Shown here in pieces: positions 48,555 to 58,378 of a stretch of 64,000 nucleotides of DNA. Within the stretch, counting starts at the first letter, position 1, and every line of letters starts with the position of its first letter. A model generated the notes under the pieces. It did not search any database. It was not told the origin of the DNA and worked only from the letters and a program-made list of their open reading frames with translations. This DNA is from an uncultured Pelagibacteraceae bacterium. Its GTDB lineage: Bacteria; Pseudomonadota; Alphaproteobacteria; Pelagibacterales; Pelagibacteraceae. The position numbers were made by a program, and so were the translations under genes. The DNA lies in assembly GCA_902591755.1 (NCBI GenBank), contig CACJBX010000003.1:62001-126000 (forward strand), given 5' to 3'.

Positions 48555-49616
48555 ATGCTGATTCATAAAAGTATTAGTTTTTTAAGAATAACCGCTTTAT
48601 TATTATTTGTAGTGCCTTTAATAGGTTTAATTGGCTCTTTATTAGTTCATAATTATTTAGTTTCATATAGTTATTCATACAACGAGGAAATAATTCCCTT
48701 TAAAAAAGTTAGTCCGGGTTCGACTTATGAGATTTTGTGTACAAATGAAAATAAGTTTTGTTCTGAGAACAAAAAAATCTCAAAACTTAGTCAATGTAAT
48801 AAATTTGAAATAATAATTGATCATTTTTCAAAAGATGGATTGCTTAAATTAAGTGAAGAAGAAGCCTTTAATGTAATGAAGAACAAAAAAATGTATATGA
48901 CAAAATATACTATAAGCGATCAATTTAGCAAGTCTTGTATTCTTAATGGTAAGACTTATTACCTTTATAAAATATTTCCAAGTTTTTTTGAATATATAGC
49001 AAGCAATAAAAAAAATTTTTCCTTCGGTACATCTGGTTCAGTTAATCCATTAATTTATGGAGAGACCTCTATAAGCAATATAGTAAAACGTTACCCAGTG
49101 AAATTTATTTTTAAACCACTTATGTTTTTAAGTGTATTCTTAATGATTATTTATTGGCTATTATACAACAAAGTGTTGAGCAATATATTTAATAGTAAAA
49201 GTATAAATATATTTTTGATCTTTGGTGTTTTATCGGCAATCTTTTTATTTTTGCATGTCTATTTCCTTGGTAAAAAATATGAAATTGAAATATTCAACCA
49301 AATAAGAAGATCTTATATTGTTTTTTTTATTTTATTTGAAATACTTGCTCAAGCTTATTTGCTCAAATTGATATGGAAACAAAGAAATAATTTAAAAGAT
49401 TATTTTTACGAAAAAGTTTTAATATCCAAATTAACTTTCGTCCTTTTTATTTGTATAGGTAGTTTAATATTATTATTAATTCTTGTTTTTTACGACTTAG
49501 CTGCAAAAGTTGACTATATTTTAGAGTGGAACTACTTTTTAATATTATTGATTTATTATTTTTTATCTTTTTTAATATGGAAAAAATCATTATTTAGAGA
49601 TCCATCCTCCGCCTAA
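48555..49616 (+). CDS. Multi-TM membrane protein of unknown function
   Basis: 353 aa, N-terminal TM, periplasmic domain with 4 Cys, then several TMs. Confidence 0.7.
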   Translation: MLIHKSISFLRITALLLFVVPLIGLIGSLLVHNYLVSYSYSYNEEIIPFKKVSPGSTYEILCTNENKFCSENKKISKLSQCNKFEIIIDHFSKDGLLKLSEEEAFNVMKNKKMYMTKYTISDQFSKSCILNGKTYYLYKIFPSFFEYIASNKKNFSFGTSGSVNPLIYGETSISNIVKRYPVKFIFKPLMFLSVFLMIIYWLLYNKVLSNIFNSKSINIFLIFGVLSAIFLFLHVYFLGKKYEIEIFNQIRRSYIVFFILFEILAQAYLLKLIWKQRNNLKDYFYEKVLISKLTFVLFICIGSLILLLILVFYDLAAKVDYILEWNYFLILLIYYFLSFLIWKKSLFRDPSSA

Positions 49617-50705
49617 GACTTTATAACCATTTTTATTTTTTTGATAAAAAACACAAGCTTGACCTGGGGAAACGCCAAATTCATCCTCCATCAAATTTAC
49701 TTGAGCTTTTGAACCTGATAACTCAACTTTTGAAGGAATCAACTTCCCTGTTGATCTTATCTTTACATAAACTTTTTCATTCAATTCGCTACCATCACAT
49801 AAAATATTAAGATTATCTAAATTAATAATTCTTTTTGCTAAGTATTTTTTTGGCCCAACAATTATTTCATTCCTCTTTGGATCAATTTCTAAAACATAGA
49901 ATGGATCTTTATCAGAAACCTTAATGCCTCTTCTTTGTCCGATTGTAAAATTTACTATTCCATCATGGACCCCTATTACCTTTCCCTCAATATTTTTGAT
50001 ATTTCCTTTTACAAACGCTTTAGGTTCAAATTTTTTAATTACAGATGAATAGTCACCGTTAGGAACAAAACAAATATCCTGACTATCTGGTTTATCTGCT
50101 ACATTTAAATCAAGTTTTTTTGCAATTTCTCTTGTCTCATCTTTCAGTAAGTTTCCTAGAGGAAATCTTAAAAAATTAAGCTGATCCCTTTTTGTATTAA
50201 ATAGAAAATAGCTTTGATCCCTATTATGATCCTCTGCACGATACATTTCATTTTTTTTTCCATCAAATATCGATCTTACATAATGGCCAGTTATCAAGGC
50301 ATCTGCTTTTAAATCTTTTGCTTCCATAAAAAGATCTTTGAATTTTACTGTTTGATTACACTGAACACACGGTATTGGAGTTTCACCTTTTAAGTAGCTC
50401 TCAACAAAATTATCAATAACTCCCTCTTTAAATTTATTTTGGTAATAAAGAATTTTATGATCGATATCCAATTTATGGGCTACTCTTTTTGCATCTAATA
50501 TATCTTGTCCAGCGCAACATTGTTTCGATTGTGAGACTTGTTTGGTATCATCATAAAGTTTAAGTGTAATACCAATAACTTTGTAACCTTCTTTTTTCAT
50601 TAATCCAGCAACTGTTGAAGAGTCTACTCCTCCTGACATTGCAACAACTACGACTGTATCTTTTGTCTTTTTGTCAATTCCTATTGAGTTTAAATTGTTT
50701 TTCAT
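49590..50705 (-). CDS. mnmA: tRNA-specific 2-thiouridylase MnmA
   Basis: [70 protein letters not shown]. Confidence 0.97.
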   Translation of the reverse strand: MKNNLNSIGIDKKTKDTVVVVAMSGGVDSSTVAGLMKKEGYKVIGITLKLYDDTKQVSQSKQCCAGQDILDAKRVAHKLDIDHKILYYQNKFKEGVIDNFVESYLKGETPIPCVQCNQTVKFKDLFMEAKDLKADALITGHYVRSIFDGKKNEMYRAEDHNRDQSYFLFNTKRDQLNFLRFPLGNLLKDETREIAKKLDLNVADKPDSQDICFVPNGDYSSVIKKFEPKAFVKGNIKNIEGKVIGVHDGIVNFTIGQRRGIKVSDKDPFYVLEIDPKRNEIIVGPKKYLAKRIINLDNLNILCDGSELNEKVYVKIRSTGKLIPSKVELSGSKAQVNLMEDEFGVSPGQACVFYQKNKNGYKVLGGGWISK

Positions 50706-50748
50706 AAACTTTGAATTTATACTATTTTTATTTAAAAAACTAAATTAA

Positions 50749-50913
50749 ATGATTTTAGATTATGAACCAGGTGACAAAGTGATTAATCCTAAAAATAAAG
50801 ATTGGGGAATCGGCCAAGTACAATCAATTATAAAAGAAAAAGTTACTGTAAATTTTGAAAATGTTGGTAAAAAAGTAATCAACGCTTATTTAATTGAATT
50901 AATAAAAATTTGA
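50749..50913 (+). CDS. 54-aa DUF3553-like protein (MILDYEPGDKVINPKNKDWGIGQVQSIIKEKVTVNFENVGKKVINAYLIELIKI)
   Basis: Not in ORF track; PGD.V..P…WG.GQVQS…KVTVNFE…GKKVI pattern. Confidence 0.8.
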   Translation: MILDYEPGDKVINPKNKDWGIGQVQSIIKEKVTVNFENVGKKVINAYLIELIKI

Positions 50914-50919
50914 TAAAAA

Positions 50920-51702
50920 ATGAATTTAGAAGAAAAAAAAAAAATTGTACTAGATTTAATTGGTACTTTTCAAACAGCAAGTAAATTATCTTTGTCATTA
51001 AGAAAGAAAGGTCTTAAAGAAACTATTAAGGAAGATAATACCCCTGTAACAAATGGGGATCTTGAGGTAAATAATTTATTGATAGATAAAATTAGCAAAT
51101 TAACACCAGATATTCTTATAGTTTCGGAGGAAACTTCCTCAAACAAAAATTTAGATGACTTATCAACTTTTTGGCTTATCGATCCAATAGATGGCACTTA
51201 TGATTATATTAATGATAAAGACGAATTTACTTTAAATGCTGCCCTAATTATTAATAAAGTTCCTGAAATAGGTATTATCAGCGCTCCAGCGAAAAATAGA
51301 TTATTTTATACATATGGCGATGGAAATTCATTCGAAATAATTAATGATAAAGCTCAGTTGTTAAACATTAAAATAAATACCAGTGACAAAGAAAATATTA
51401 AGGCTGTAAGTTATTCAGATAAACTTAAAAATGAAATTAAAGATATCCATGACAAATTTAAAGTAACTAGTTACACAAAAATGAAAAGTTCTCTTAAGTT
51501 TTGTGTAATTGCAGCAGGTGAGTTTGATCTTTATGTAGCTGAACCAAGAGCATCTGAGTGGGACATCGCAGCAGGTGATGCAATCTTAAGTAATTCTGGT
51601 GGGTCTATTACTGACATGAATGGAGAAAAAATTTATTATGGAAAAAAGGATTTTAAAAACCCAGGTATAATTTTGAAAAGTGCAAGATTAAATAATGGAT
51701 GA
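50920..51702 (+). CDS. cysQ: 3'(2'),5'-bisphosphate nucleotidase / inositol monophosphatase family
   Basis: DNTPVTNGDLEVNNLL, ILIVSEE, FWLIDPIDGTYDYINDKDEFTLNAALI, EWDIAAGDAIL. Confidence 0.92.
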   Translation: MNLEEKKKIVLDLIGTFQTASKLSLSLRKKGLKETIKEDNTPVTNGDLEVNNLLIDKISKLTPDILIVSEETSSNKNLDDLSTFWLIDPIDGTYDYINDKDEFTLNAALIINKVPEIGIISAPAKNRLFYTYGDGNSFEIINDKAQLLNIKINTSDKENIKAVSYSDKLKNEIKDIHDKFKVTSYTKMKSSLKFCVIAAGEFDLYVAEPRASEWDIAAGDAILSNSGGSITDMNGEKIYYGKKDFKNPGIILKSARLNNG

Positions 51703-51844
51703 ACAATTAAGAATTATATTAATTATTATAGTATCAGTTTCTATTTTTGGCTTGATAGTTTTCGTAGTAGTAAAAAACTATATCAAATCCAAGATAGATT
51801 ATTATTTGAAAAAAAAAAACGAGAAAACTACAAAAGACGAATAA
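51695..51844 (+). CDS. 49-aa single-TM smORF (MDEQLRIILIIIVSVSIFGLIVFVVVKNYIKSKIDYYLKKKNEKTTKDE)
   Basis: Not in ORF track; starts inside cysQ 3' end, convergent 17-nt overlap with recX. Confidence 0.6.
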   Translation: MDEQLRIILIIIVSVSIFGLIVFVVVKNYIKSKIDYYLKKKNEKTTKDE

Positions 51845-52391
51845 TTTTCTCATATTCATCTTTTGATAAATCCATTATTCTTTTTGATGTTTCAAAACTA
51901 AATCCATTTCTAGCCAATATGCCAATATCTTTTTTAAAAAAAATGGGCCTATTATCTTCGGATCTATGCGGGCCAATTTTTTTCTTTTTACAAAGTTTTA
52001 TTGCAGAAAAAAAATCTTGATCATCGTTATTTTCTTTAATTTTATCTAAAGTTTCCTTAACAAATTTATCATTAATTCCTTTTGACATCAGGTAGCTTCT
52101 AATTTTGTTAATTGAGCTACCTCTTTGAATCAAATTTTTCGCTTTGCTCTCAGAATAAAACTTATCATTAATAAACTTGGATTGTTCCAAATCTGACAAT
52201 ACAATATCTATCAGGTTTTGATAATTGCCCTTTTTCATGTTTGTGGAACCAGACTTTAAATATTTCTTCAATAAATACGTTCTAAGTTGTTGTTTAGACG
52301 GAGCATATTTTTCAATGTATTTTAAGGAAAAATCTCGTATCTCAGATACAGTAAATTCTAAATTTTTTTTTTTATTTTTTAAGGGAATCAT
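51828..52391 (-). CDS. recX: RecX-family regulatory protein
   Basis: LKYIEKYAPSKQQLRTYLLKKY…LEQSKFINDKFYSESKAKNLIQRGSSINKIRSYLMSKGI. Confidence 0.85.
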   Translation of the reverse strand: MIPLKNKKKNLEFTVSEIRDFSLKYIEKYAPSKQQLRTYLLKKYLKSGSTNMKKGNYQNLIDIVLSDLEQSKFINDKFYSESKAKNLIQRGSSINKIRSYLMSKGINDKFVKETLDKIKENNDDQDFFSAIKLCKKKKIGPHRSEDNRPIFFKKDIGILARNGFSFETSKRIMDLSKDEYEKIIRLL

Positions 52392-52419
52392 TATAATTTT
52401 TATTATATTATAACCTTAA

Positions 52420-52893
52420 ATGATTGAACAAATTAATAATTTCTTTACGATTGAAATGATCTATCTTTGGTTGAATTTAGGTGTTCTACCCTTTTGGATT
52501 ATTCTATTTTTTTTTCCTCATTCATTTATGAGTAAATATTTAGTAAGATCAATTTTTCCCTTTATGATCTTCTCCTTCGTTTACATTTATCTGTTATACT
52601 ATTTTTTTATATCAGATTACAATTTTCAGAATAATTTTACACTTTATTTAAGCTTTGAAAACTTATCAGATCTTTTTTCAGAAAATGGTTTTTTAATAAT
52701 GTTTTGGTGTCATTTTTTAGCAGTAAACTTATTTTGTGGAGCATGGATTGTGTCTGACAGTATTAAGCTCTCAATTTCAAAATTTTTAACTTTATTCCCT
52801 TTGTTAATTACTTATTTTATAGGTCCTCTTGGATTATTCATTTATTGGTTAATCAGGATTTTTTTCGCAAGAAGAATGTCATTGTATGACTAA
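52420..52893 (+). CDS. ABA4-like / DUF4281 membrane protein
   Basis: LNLGVLPFWIILFFFPHS, LFCGAWIVSDS, GPLGLFIYWLIR. Confidence 0.85.
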   Translation: MIEQINNFFTIEMIYLWLNLGVLPFWIILFFFPHSFMSKYLVRSIFPFMIFSFVYIYLLYYFFISDYNFQNNFTLYLSFENLSDLFSENGFLIMFWCHFLAVNLFCGAWIVSDSIKLSISKFLTLFPLLITYFIGPLGLFIYWLIRIFFARRMSLYD

Positions 52894-53470
52894 ATCTATT
52901 CAATTTTATTATGATTTTTCAAGCCCCTACACTTATATAGCTCATAAAAAAATCAGAGAAATTCAAAAAAAAAATTCTATAAAATTTATTTATTGTCCTA
53001 TGCTTTTAGGAGGATTGCATAAGTTAGCAGGAATTACGGCAAATGCCTTTATAAAAAATAAAAATGAATTTATGAGACGAGACTGTGAAATGGTTTCAAA
53101 AAAACTCAAGATCGATTTCAAATTTAATGATTATTTTCCAATAAGCTCTCTTAATCTAATGAGAGGATCGTTAGTTACGAATAAAGATATATCAGATAAG
53201 TATATCGATTGTTTTTTTGATGCATATTGGAGAGACAATATAAATCTCTCTGATGATAAGAATTTTAAAGAAAAACTGAAAGATCTTCAAATTGATGTAG
53301 ATAATTTTTTAAAAAGTATTAGTAAAAAAGAGACAAAAGAAAAATTGATCAAACTAACACAAGATGCTTTCGATAAGAAAATCTTTGGCGCACCAACATT
53401 TATTTGTAATGATAAAATATTTTGGGGTCAGGACAGATTAGATTATGCTATAGAGGAATTTTCTAACTAA
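52886..53470 (+). CDS. DsbA-family 2-hydroxychromene-2-carboxylate isomerase-like protein
   Basis: IQFYYDFSSPYTYIAHKKI, CPMLLGGLHKLAG, AFDKKIFGAPTFICNDKIFWGQDRLDYAIE. Confidence 0.92.
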   Translation: MTKSIQFYYDFSSPYTYIAHKKIREIQKKNSIKFIYCPMLLGGLHKLAGITANAFIKNKNEFMRRDCEMVSKKLKIDFKFNDYFPISSLNLMRGSLVTNKDISDKYIDCFFDAYWRDNINLSDDKNFKEKLKDLQIDVDNFLKSISKKETKEKLIKLTQDAFDKKIFGAPTFICNDKIFWGQDRLDYAIEEFSN

Positions 53471-53846
53471 TTTCAAAGTCACCATCTTTAATAGCACTGA
53501 AACCTCCGTCAACATGAGATACATTTTTAAAACCCATATCTTGAAGTGATTTTGCTGCCAATGCAGATCTTAATCCTCCTGCACAAAAAAGAACTATTTC
53601 TTTAGATGGATCGATTTTTCCTTGTTTATAATATGCGCTGTTTGGATCAATCCAAAATTCAAGCATTCCTCTTGGTATGTGTAATGAACCTTCTACTCTT
53701 CCCTCTTTTTCAAGTTCTCTTACATCCCTTATATCAATCAAATTACAGCTACCATCTTTATGTAATTTTGAAGCCGCGGTGTGAGAAATCGTTTTGATTT
53801 CTTTCAATGCATCATTTACAAGTTCTTTGGATGATTTAATTGTCAT
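53463..53846 (-). CDS. Rhodanese-like domain protein
   Basis: NLIDIRDVRELEKEGRVEGSLHIPRGMLEF, EIVLFCAGGLRSALAAKSLQDMG. Confidence 0.93.
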   Translation of the reverse strand: MTIKSSKELVNDALKEIKTISHTAASKLHKDGSCNLIDIRDVRELEKEGRVEGSLHIPRGMLEFWIDPNSAYYKQGKIDPSKEIVLFCAGGLRSALAAKSLQDMGFKNVSHVDGGFSAIKDGDFEIS

Positions 53847-53874
53847 AATTATATATATTGTAATACCAGATTAA

Positions 53875-54870
53875 ATGAAAAAAAACATCTTTAAAAAAAT
53901 ATTCATTAAGTTTTCTAAATTATTAGGTTTTGAAATTATTGATCAAAGTGAATTTAATTCTCCTACTTTGAATAAGGAATTAAATGAAGAACTCTCAAAT
54001 ATTAAAAAGTCGATAGTATTACCTTTGGGTGAAGTAAAATTAACTAGAAAAATTCAAAGTTTAAGCATTATTTTTAGAACAAATACCAATATCGAAATTT
54101 GGGATCAAAACAAAAAAAGAATATTTGAAAAACCTAAAATTGAGTATGCTTTAAGATGTTTAAATTCTGTAATTAAATCGATTAAAAAAACTAAGGAACT
54201 TAAACCAAATACTTTGATAAAATTTCAAGTTATTGATGACAATTCAAGAGATGAAAATCTAAAAAAATTAAAAGACCTAATAAACACCCATAGTATAGAC
54301 TGTGAAATTATTAATCACGATAAAAGTGAACATAAAGAAAAAATAGCGGCTGAAAAAAATCAAGAAACGTTTGGAAATCTCTCAAGTTTATTAAAATGCT
54401 TCGAAGTTGCAAAAAAAGATCAATCTGATCTCATATATTTTGTAGAGGATGACTATCTTCATTATGAGCATTCATTGGTTGATATGTTGAATACCTATGA
54501 AAGAGTAAGCTCTCAACATAAGGATGAAATTATAGTTTGTCCAAGCGATTATCCCTTTAATTATATGAATAATGAAAAAACAAACATATTAATTGGAAGT
54601 CAACAACATTGGCGAACGATCACAAAAATGCTTTGCACATTTATGATCTCAAAGAAAATGTTTCAAAAATATATAGATAACTTTGAAAAAACTTGCGAGA
54701 AAAGACACGAACCTTTTGAAAAATATTTAAATGAAATTTTGGAGAGTGAAATTGGTATTTCACCTATGAAATCATTAGCGGTACATATGACTAACGTTAA
54801 TTCAAGTTACGGTTTATCCCCATTTATAGACATAAAAAAACTTTGGGAAGAAAATAAAATTGACAAATGA
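53875..54870 (+). CDS. Putative glycosyltransferase (GT-A-like)
   Basis: FQVIDDNSRDENLKKL, YFVEDDYLHYEHSLVDML. Confidence 0.65.
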   Translation: MKKNIFKKIFIKFSKLLGFEIIDQSEFNSPTLNKELNEELSNIKKSIVLPLGEVKLTRKIQSLSIIFRTNTNIEIWDQNKKRIFEKPKIEYALRCLNSVIKSIKKTKELKPNTLIKFQVIDDNSRDENLKKLKDLINTHSIDCEIINHDKSEHKEKIAAEKNQETFGNLSSLLKCFEVAKKDQSDLIYFVEDDYLHYEHSLVDMLNTYERVSSQHKDEIIVCPSDYPFNYMNNEKTNILIGSQQHWRTITKMLCTFMISKKMFQKYIDNFEKTCEKRHEPFEKYLNEILESEIGISPMKSLAVHMTNVNSSYGLSPFIDIKKLWEENKIDK

Positions 54871-55316
54871 CCATAAAAGCACCAAATTTTAAGTTAATAA
54901 GCACCTCTAATAAAATTGTAGAATTAAACAAAATTAAATCAAAACTTATTGTTTTATATTTTTACCCAAAAGATGATACCCCTGGGTGTACATTAGAAAC
55001 AAAGGATTTCAATAGTCTTATAGGAAAATTTTCAAAAAATAATTGTAATGTGTACGGGATATCAAAAGATAGTTTGGAAAGTCATAAAAAATTTAAAAAA
55101 AAATATAAAATTAAATTTGATTTACTTTCTGATGAAAAAAAAATTGCAATAAAGTCATATAAAGTTTGGGGAAAGAAGCAATTTATGGGTAAAGAATTTA
55201 TGGGATTAATAAGAAGTAGTTTCTTGATCAAAAACAAAAAGATTATTAAAGAATGGAGATCTGTCCGGGTAAAAAATCATGCTCAAGAAGTTTTGAATTA
55301 TATTTTGAATAAATAA
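54867..55316 (+). CDS. bcp: Thioredoxin-dependent peroxiredoxin (Bcp/PrxQ)
   Basis: VLYFYPKDDTPGCTLETKDFN. Confidence 0.95.
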   Translation: MTIKAPNFKLISTSNKIVELNKIKSKLIVLYFYPKDDTPGCTLETKDFNSLIGKFSKNNCNVYGISKDSLESHKKFKKKYKIKFDLLSDEKKIAIKSYKVWGKKQFMGKEFMGLIRSSFLIKNKKIIKEWRSVRVKNHAQEVLNYILNK

Positions 55317-55346
55317 AAAAGGCCTCCTATTTCTAGGAGGCCTTTT
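55317..55346. terminator. Bidirectional intrinsic terminator between convergent bcp and amtB
   Basis: Perfect 12-bp inverted repeat AAAAGGCCTCCT-atttct-AGGAGGCCTTTT with flanking A/T tracts. Confidence 0.9.
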
Positions 55347-55373
55347 AATCGTCTAACCAAGAGGGAGAGATGA

Positions 55374-56675
55374 TTAATCTCTTATTGCGTAACCGATTAC
55401 GCCTGTTTCTACGACGTCGGTTCCTTTAAGTTCAGCTTCTTTACTTAACCTTATACCAATCGTACTCTTCATAATTCCCCATACTGCGAGGGCTACTATA
55501 AACACAAATACGTTGATTGAGATTACACCTAAAAACTGAGCTCCAAAAGTTGTGTCTGGATTTGTTATTGGAACAGCTAATGTACCCCAAATACCAGCGA
55601 ATAAGTGTGCAGGAACTGCACCTACTACATCGTCAATTTTTAGAGAAAAAAGTAATTTTGTTCCGTAAACAACTATTACACCCCCGACTGCACCAATTAA
55701 AATTGCTGCAAGTGGTGATGGCATTAATGGTTCTGCTGTAATTGCAACTAGACCACCAATACATCCATTTAACATTTGAATTACATCTGTTTTACCAAAT
55801 GCTAATCTTGTAACCGTAGCAGCAGCCATTACACCACCAGCTCCAGCTAAAAATGTATTCATAAAGATTGTTGAAACAGCAATTGCATCATCAGCAGTAC
55901 CCATAGCTAATTGAGAACCACCATTAAATCCAAACCAACCCAGCCATAAAATAAATATACCAACTGTGATTAATGGAATTGATGAAGCAGCAAATGGTTT
56001 CATCGGAGCAGGTGCACCAGATTTTGTAAATCTACCTAATCTAGGACCTAATAATAATGCTCCTGCTAAAGCCGCTGCACCACCTGTTGAGTGTACTAAT
56101 GTCGAACCTGCAAAATCTGAGAATCCAGCAGCTGCTAACCAGCCACCACCCCATTGCCAACCCATTACGATTGGATAGATAATTCCAGATAAAATTGCTG
56201 CAAATAAAAAGAAAGGCCATAGTTTGATTCTTTCAGCTAATGTTCCTGAAACAATCGAAACTGTTGTTGCGCAAAATACCATTTGGAAATACCAATCTGA
56301 TCCATCAGAATAACCAGTATCTACTTTACTAGCATCTGACCATGGTAAAAAACTACCAATATATCCACCTTCTGGTATTCCATATGCTAAATTATAACCA
56401 AATAACCAGAACATCATTCCAGCTATAGAAAATAATCCAATATTTTTTGCACAAATTACAGATACACTTTTAGATGTTACACTTCCTGCTTCTAACATTG
56501 CAAATCCTGCAGCCATAAACATGACTAAAAATCCACAAACTAGAAAAAGGAAAGTATTAAAAATGAATCCTACTTCTGCTGAAACAGTTGAATCCGCATA
56601 ACTCGTACTCGTCATGTTTAGTAAGAAAAATAAACTTACTGCGGGACCCACTAGTTTCTTTAAATGTTTTTTCAT
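55374..56675 (-). CDS. amtB: Ammonium transporter
   Basis: Signal peptide plus 11-TM Amt protein; FWLFGYNLAYG, DFAGSTLVHSTGGAAALAGALLLGPRLGR, WFGFNGGSQL. Confidence 0.96.
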   Translation of the reverse strand: MKKHLKKLVGPAVSLFFLLNMTSTSYADSTVSAEVGFIFNTFLFLVCGFLVMFMAAGFAMLEAGSVTSKSVSVICAKNIGLFSIAGMMFWLFGYNLAYGIPEGGYIGSFLPWSDASKVDTGYSDGSDWYFQMVFCATTVSIVSGTLAERIKLWPFFLFAAILSGIIYPIVMGWQWGGGWLAAAGFSDFAGSTLVHSTGGAAALAGALLLGPRLGRFTKSGAPAPMKPFAASSIPLITVGIFILWLGWFGFNGGSQLAMGTADDAIAVSTIFMNTFLAGAGGVMAAATVTRLAFGKTDVIQMLNGCIGGLVAITAEPLMPSPLAAILIGAVGGVIVVYGTKLLFSLKIDDVVGAVPAHLFAGIWGTLAVPITNPDTTFGAQFLGVISINVFVFIVALAVWGIMKSTIGIRLSKEAELKGTDVVETGVIGYAIRD

Positions 56676-56749
56676 AATATTCTCCCTTGTTAAAGAAACC
56701 TTTTTATAAAATGGATATTTAAAAACTAATGTTTATTGGATAAAATAGG

Positions 56750-56766
56750 TATGCAGTATTTGCATA
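56750..56766. promoter_or_regulatory. Candidate operator dyad upstream of amtB
   Basis: TATGCA-gtatt-TGCATA perfect 6-bp inverted repeat ~75 nt upstream of amtB start. Confidence 0.4.
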
Positions 56767-56770
56767 TAGA

Positions 56771-56808
56771 AACAGCCTTTATTAACTTTTATATTAATAA
56801 AGGCTGTT
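56771..56808. terminator. Intrinsic terminator downstream of HU gene
   Basis: Perfect 15-bp inverted repeat AACAGCCTTTATTAA-cttttata-TTAATAAAGGCTGTT just after the HU stop. Confidence 0.8.
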
Positions 56809-56820
56809 CAGAGGAAATAT

Positions 56821-57096
56821 TTATTTGTTGAATATTTCTTTAAGTGCTTTTGCAGGTAAAAACTTGACTTTTTGAGATGCAGCAATTTGGATTTGTTCCC
56901 CAGTTCTTGGGTTTCTTCCAATTCTAGCTTTTCTCTTAGCAACTTTGTATGTTCCAAAACCAGCGATTTTCACTGAGTCATCATTTTTCAACGCATCTAA
57001 TATCGTATTTGTGATGGTATCAAAAGTTCGCTCAGCATCAGCTTTACTTTGGTTTAAAGAACCTGCCAATTTAGCAACTAATTGTTTTTTGTTCAT
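56821..57096 (-). CDS. HU-family DNA-binding protein
   Basis: MNKKQLVAKLAGSLNQSKADAERTFDTI…GFGTYKVAKRKARIGRNPRTGEQIQIAASQKVKFLPAKALKE. Confidence 0.96.
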   Translation of the reverse strand: MNKKQLVAKLAGSLNQSKADAERTFDTITNTILDALKNDDSVKIAGFGTYKVAKRKARIGRNPRTGEQIQIAASQKVKFLPAKALKEIFNK

Positions 57097-57249
57097 TTTA
57101 GCTCCGGTTTTAAGGGTTAATTAACATAGTTTACAAAATGCCTTTAAAATCAAGCTTTTTTTTAGTGTTTAATTTGGTTTTTAACACAAGATATTGTGTA
57201 TAAAAAAACCTTGTTTTTGCTGGTTTTTTTGATGCTCTTTATATATAAG

Positions 57250-58359
57250 TTAAAAAAGGCCTAAATCTCTTAAGTCATTCATAGTTGCAAAAAACATTAA
57301 AGATAAAAGCAAAAACATTCCGATTCGAAAAAAACCTTCCTGTGTTTTTTGACTTAATGGCTTACCTAAAACTTTTTCAAAACCATAAAACATTAAATGA
57401 CCCCCATCTAATAATGGTATTGGGAATAAATTAATTAAACCTAAACTTATAGATATATAAGCCATCATACTTAAAAATGGTAATATCCCAAATTCAGCAA
57501 CTTGGCCTGAAATTTTTGCTATTCTAATAGGACCACCTAATTGAGAACTATCCCCTGAACCCGCAATTATAGATCCTAAGTACTTTAAAGTTGAGGTGGT
57601 GACATAATATACTTCAGAAACTGAATAATAAATGGCTTTGGCTGGGCCCAGCTTTTGATGATTAATTGTATTTTGATATGGAATAATTTTTATTCCAACT
57701 GTTCTTTTTTTAACCTTATTACCAAGATTATCTTCGCCATCTAAAGTCTGAGGTTTTACCTTTATTAAAATCTCTTTATCATACCTTGAGACTTTAAAGT
57801 CAATAAATTCTGAAGTGGACATTGTTATAAATTTTGAAACATCCAAAATGCTTTTTACTTCGTTTTTATCAATTGATAAAATTACATCATTTTTCTCCAG
57901 TCCAGCAACATAAGCGGGACTTTCCTTAGTAACTTCACTAATCATTGGTGGGGTAAAGTCTTTACCGACAAAAATGTTGATCATGAAAAATATGAGTATT
58001 GCTAACAAAAAGTTAGCTATTGGACCTGCAGCAACTATTATAGCTCTTTGATAAAGAGGTTTTAAAACAAAAAGTTTTTGCCTTTCGTTTCCATCATACT
58101 TTTTAATTAATTCCTCTTGGTCAGCTTGTGAAAAAACATTTCTATCACCAAAAAATTTTACATAGCCGCCTAATGGAATCCAGCATATCTTCCATCTTGT
58201 ACCTGAGCTATCGTTCCAACCAAATATTTCCTTTCCAAATCCAATTGAAAAATCAGTAACCTTAACACCATATTTTTTTGCAAAATAATAATGTCCATAT
58301 TCGTGAATAAAAACAACAACAAGAATAAGAATTAGAAATGGTAATATAAAATTAAGCAT
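57250..58359 (-). CDS. rseP: RseP-like M50 site-2 protease with PDZ domain
   Basis: VFIHEYGHYYFAKKYGVKVTDFSIGFG, PLGGYVKFFGD, NLFPIPLLDGGHL. Confidence 0.95.
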   Translation of the reverse strand: MLNFILPFLILILVVVFIHEYGHYYFAKKYGVKVTDFSIGFGKEIFGWNDSSGTRWKICWIPLGGYVKFFGDRNVFSQADQEELIKKYDGNERQKLFVLKPLYQRAIIVAAGPIANFLLAILIFFMINIFVGKDFTPPMISEVTKESPAYVAGLEKNDVILSIDKNEVKSILDVSKFITMSTSEFIDFKVSRYDKEILIKVKPQTLDGEDNLGNKVKKRTVGIKIIPYQNTINHQKLGPAKAIYYSVSEVYYVTTSTLKYLGSIIAGSGDSSQLGGPIRIAKISGQVAEFGILPFLSMMAYISISLGLINLFPIPLLDGGHLMFYGFEKVLGKPLSQKTQEGFFRIGMFLLLSLMFFATMNDLRDLGLF

Positions 58360-58378
58360 TAGGTTTATAATACTGATT

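Noticed and set aside
55517-56178. + strand ORFs of 74 and 70 aa
   Set aside because: Antisense to amtB; no independent support.
57097-57249. Possible ncRNA upstream of HU gene
   Set aside because: Contains T-rich runs and a short ACAC…GTGT arm pair but no convincing extended structure; more likely promoter plus rseP terminator-free spacer.
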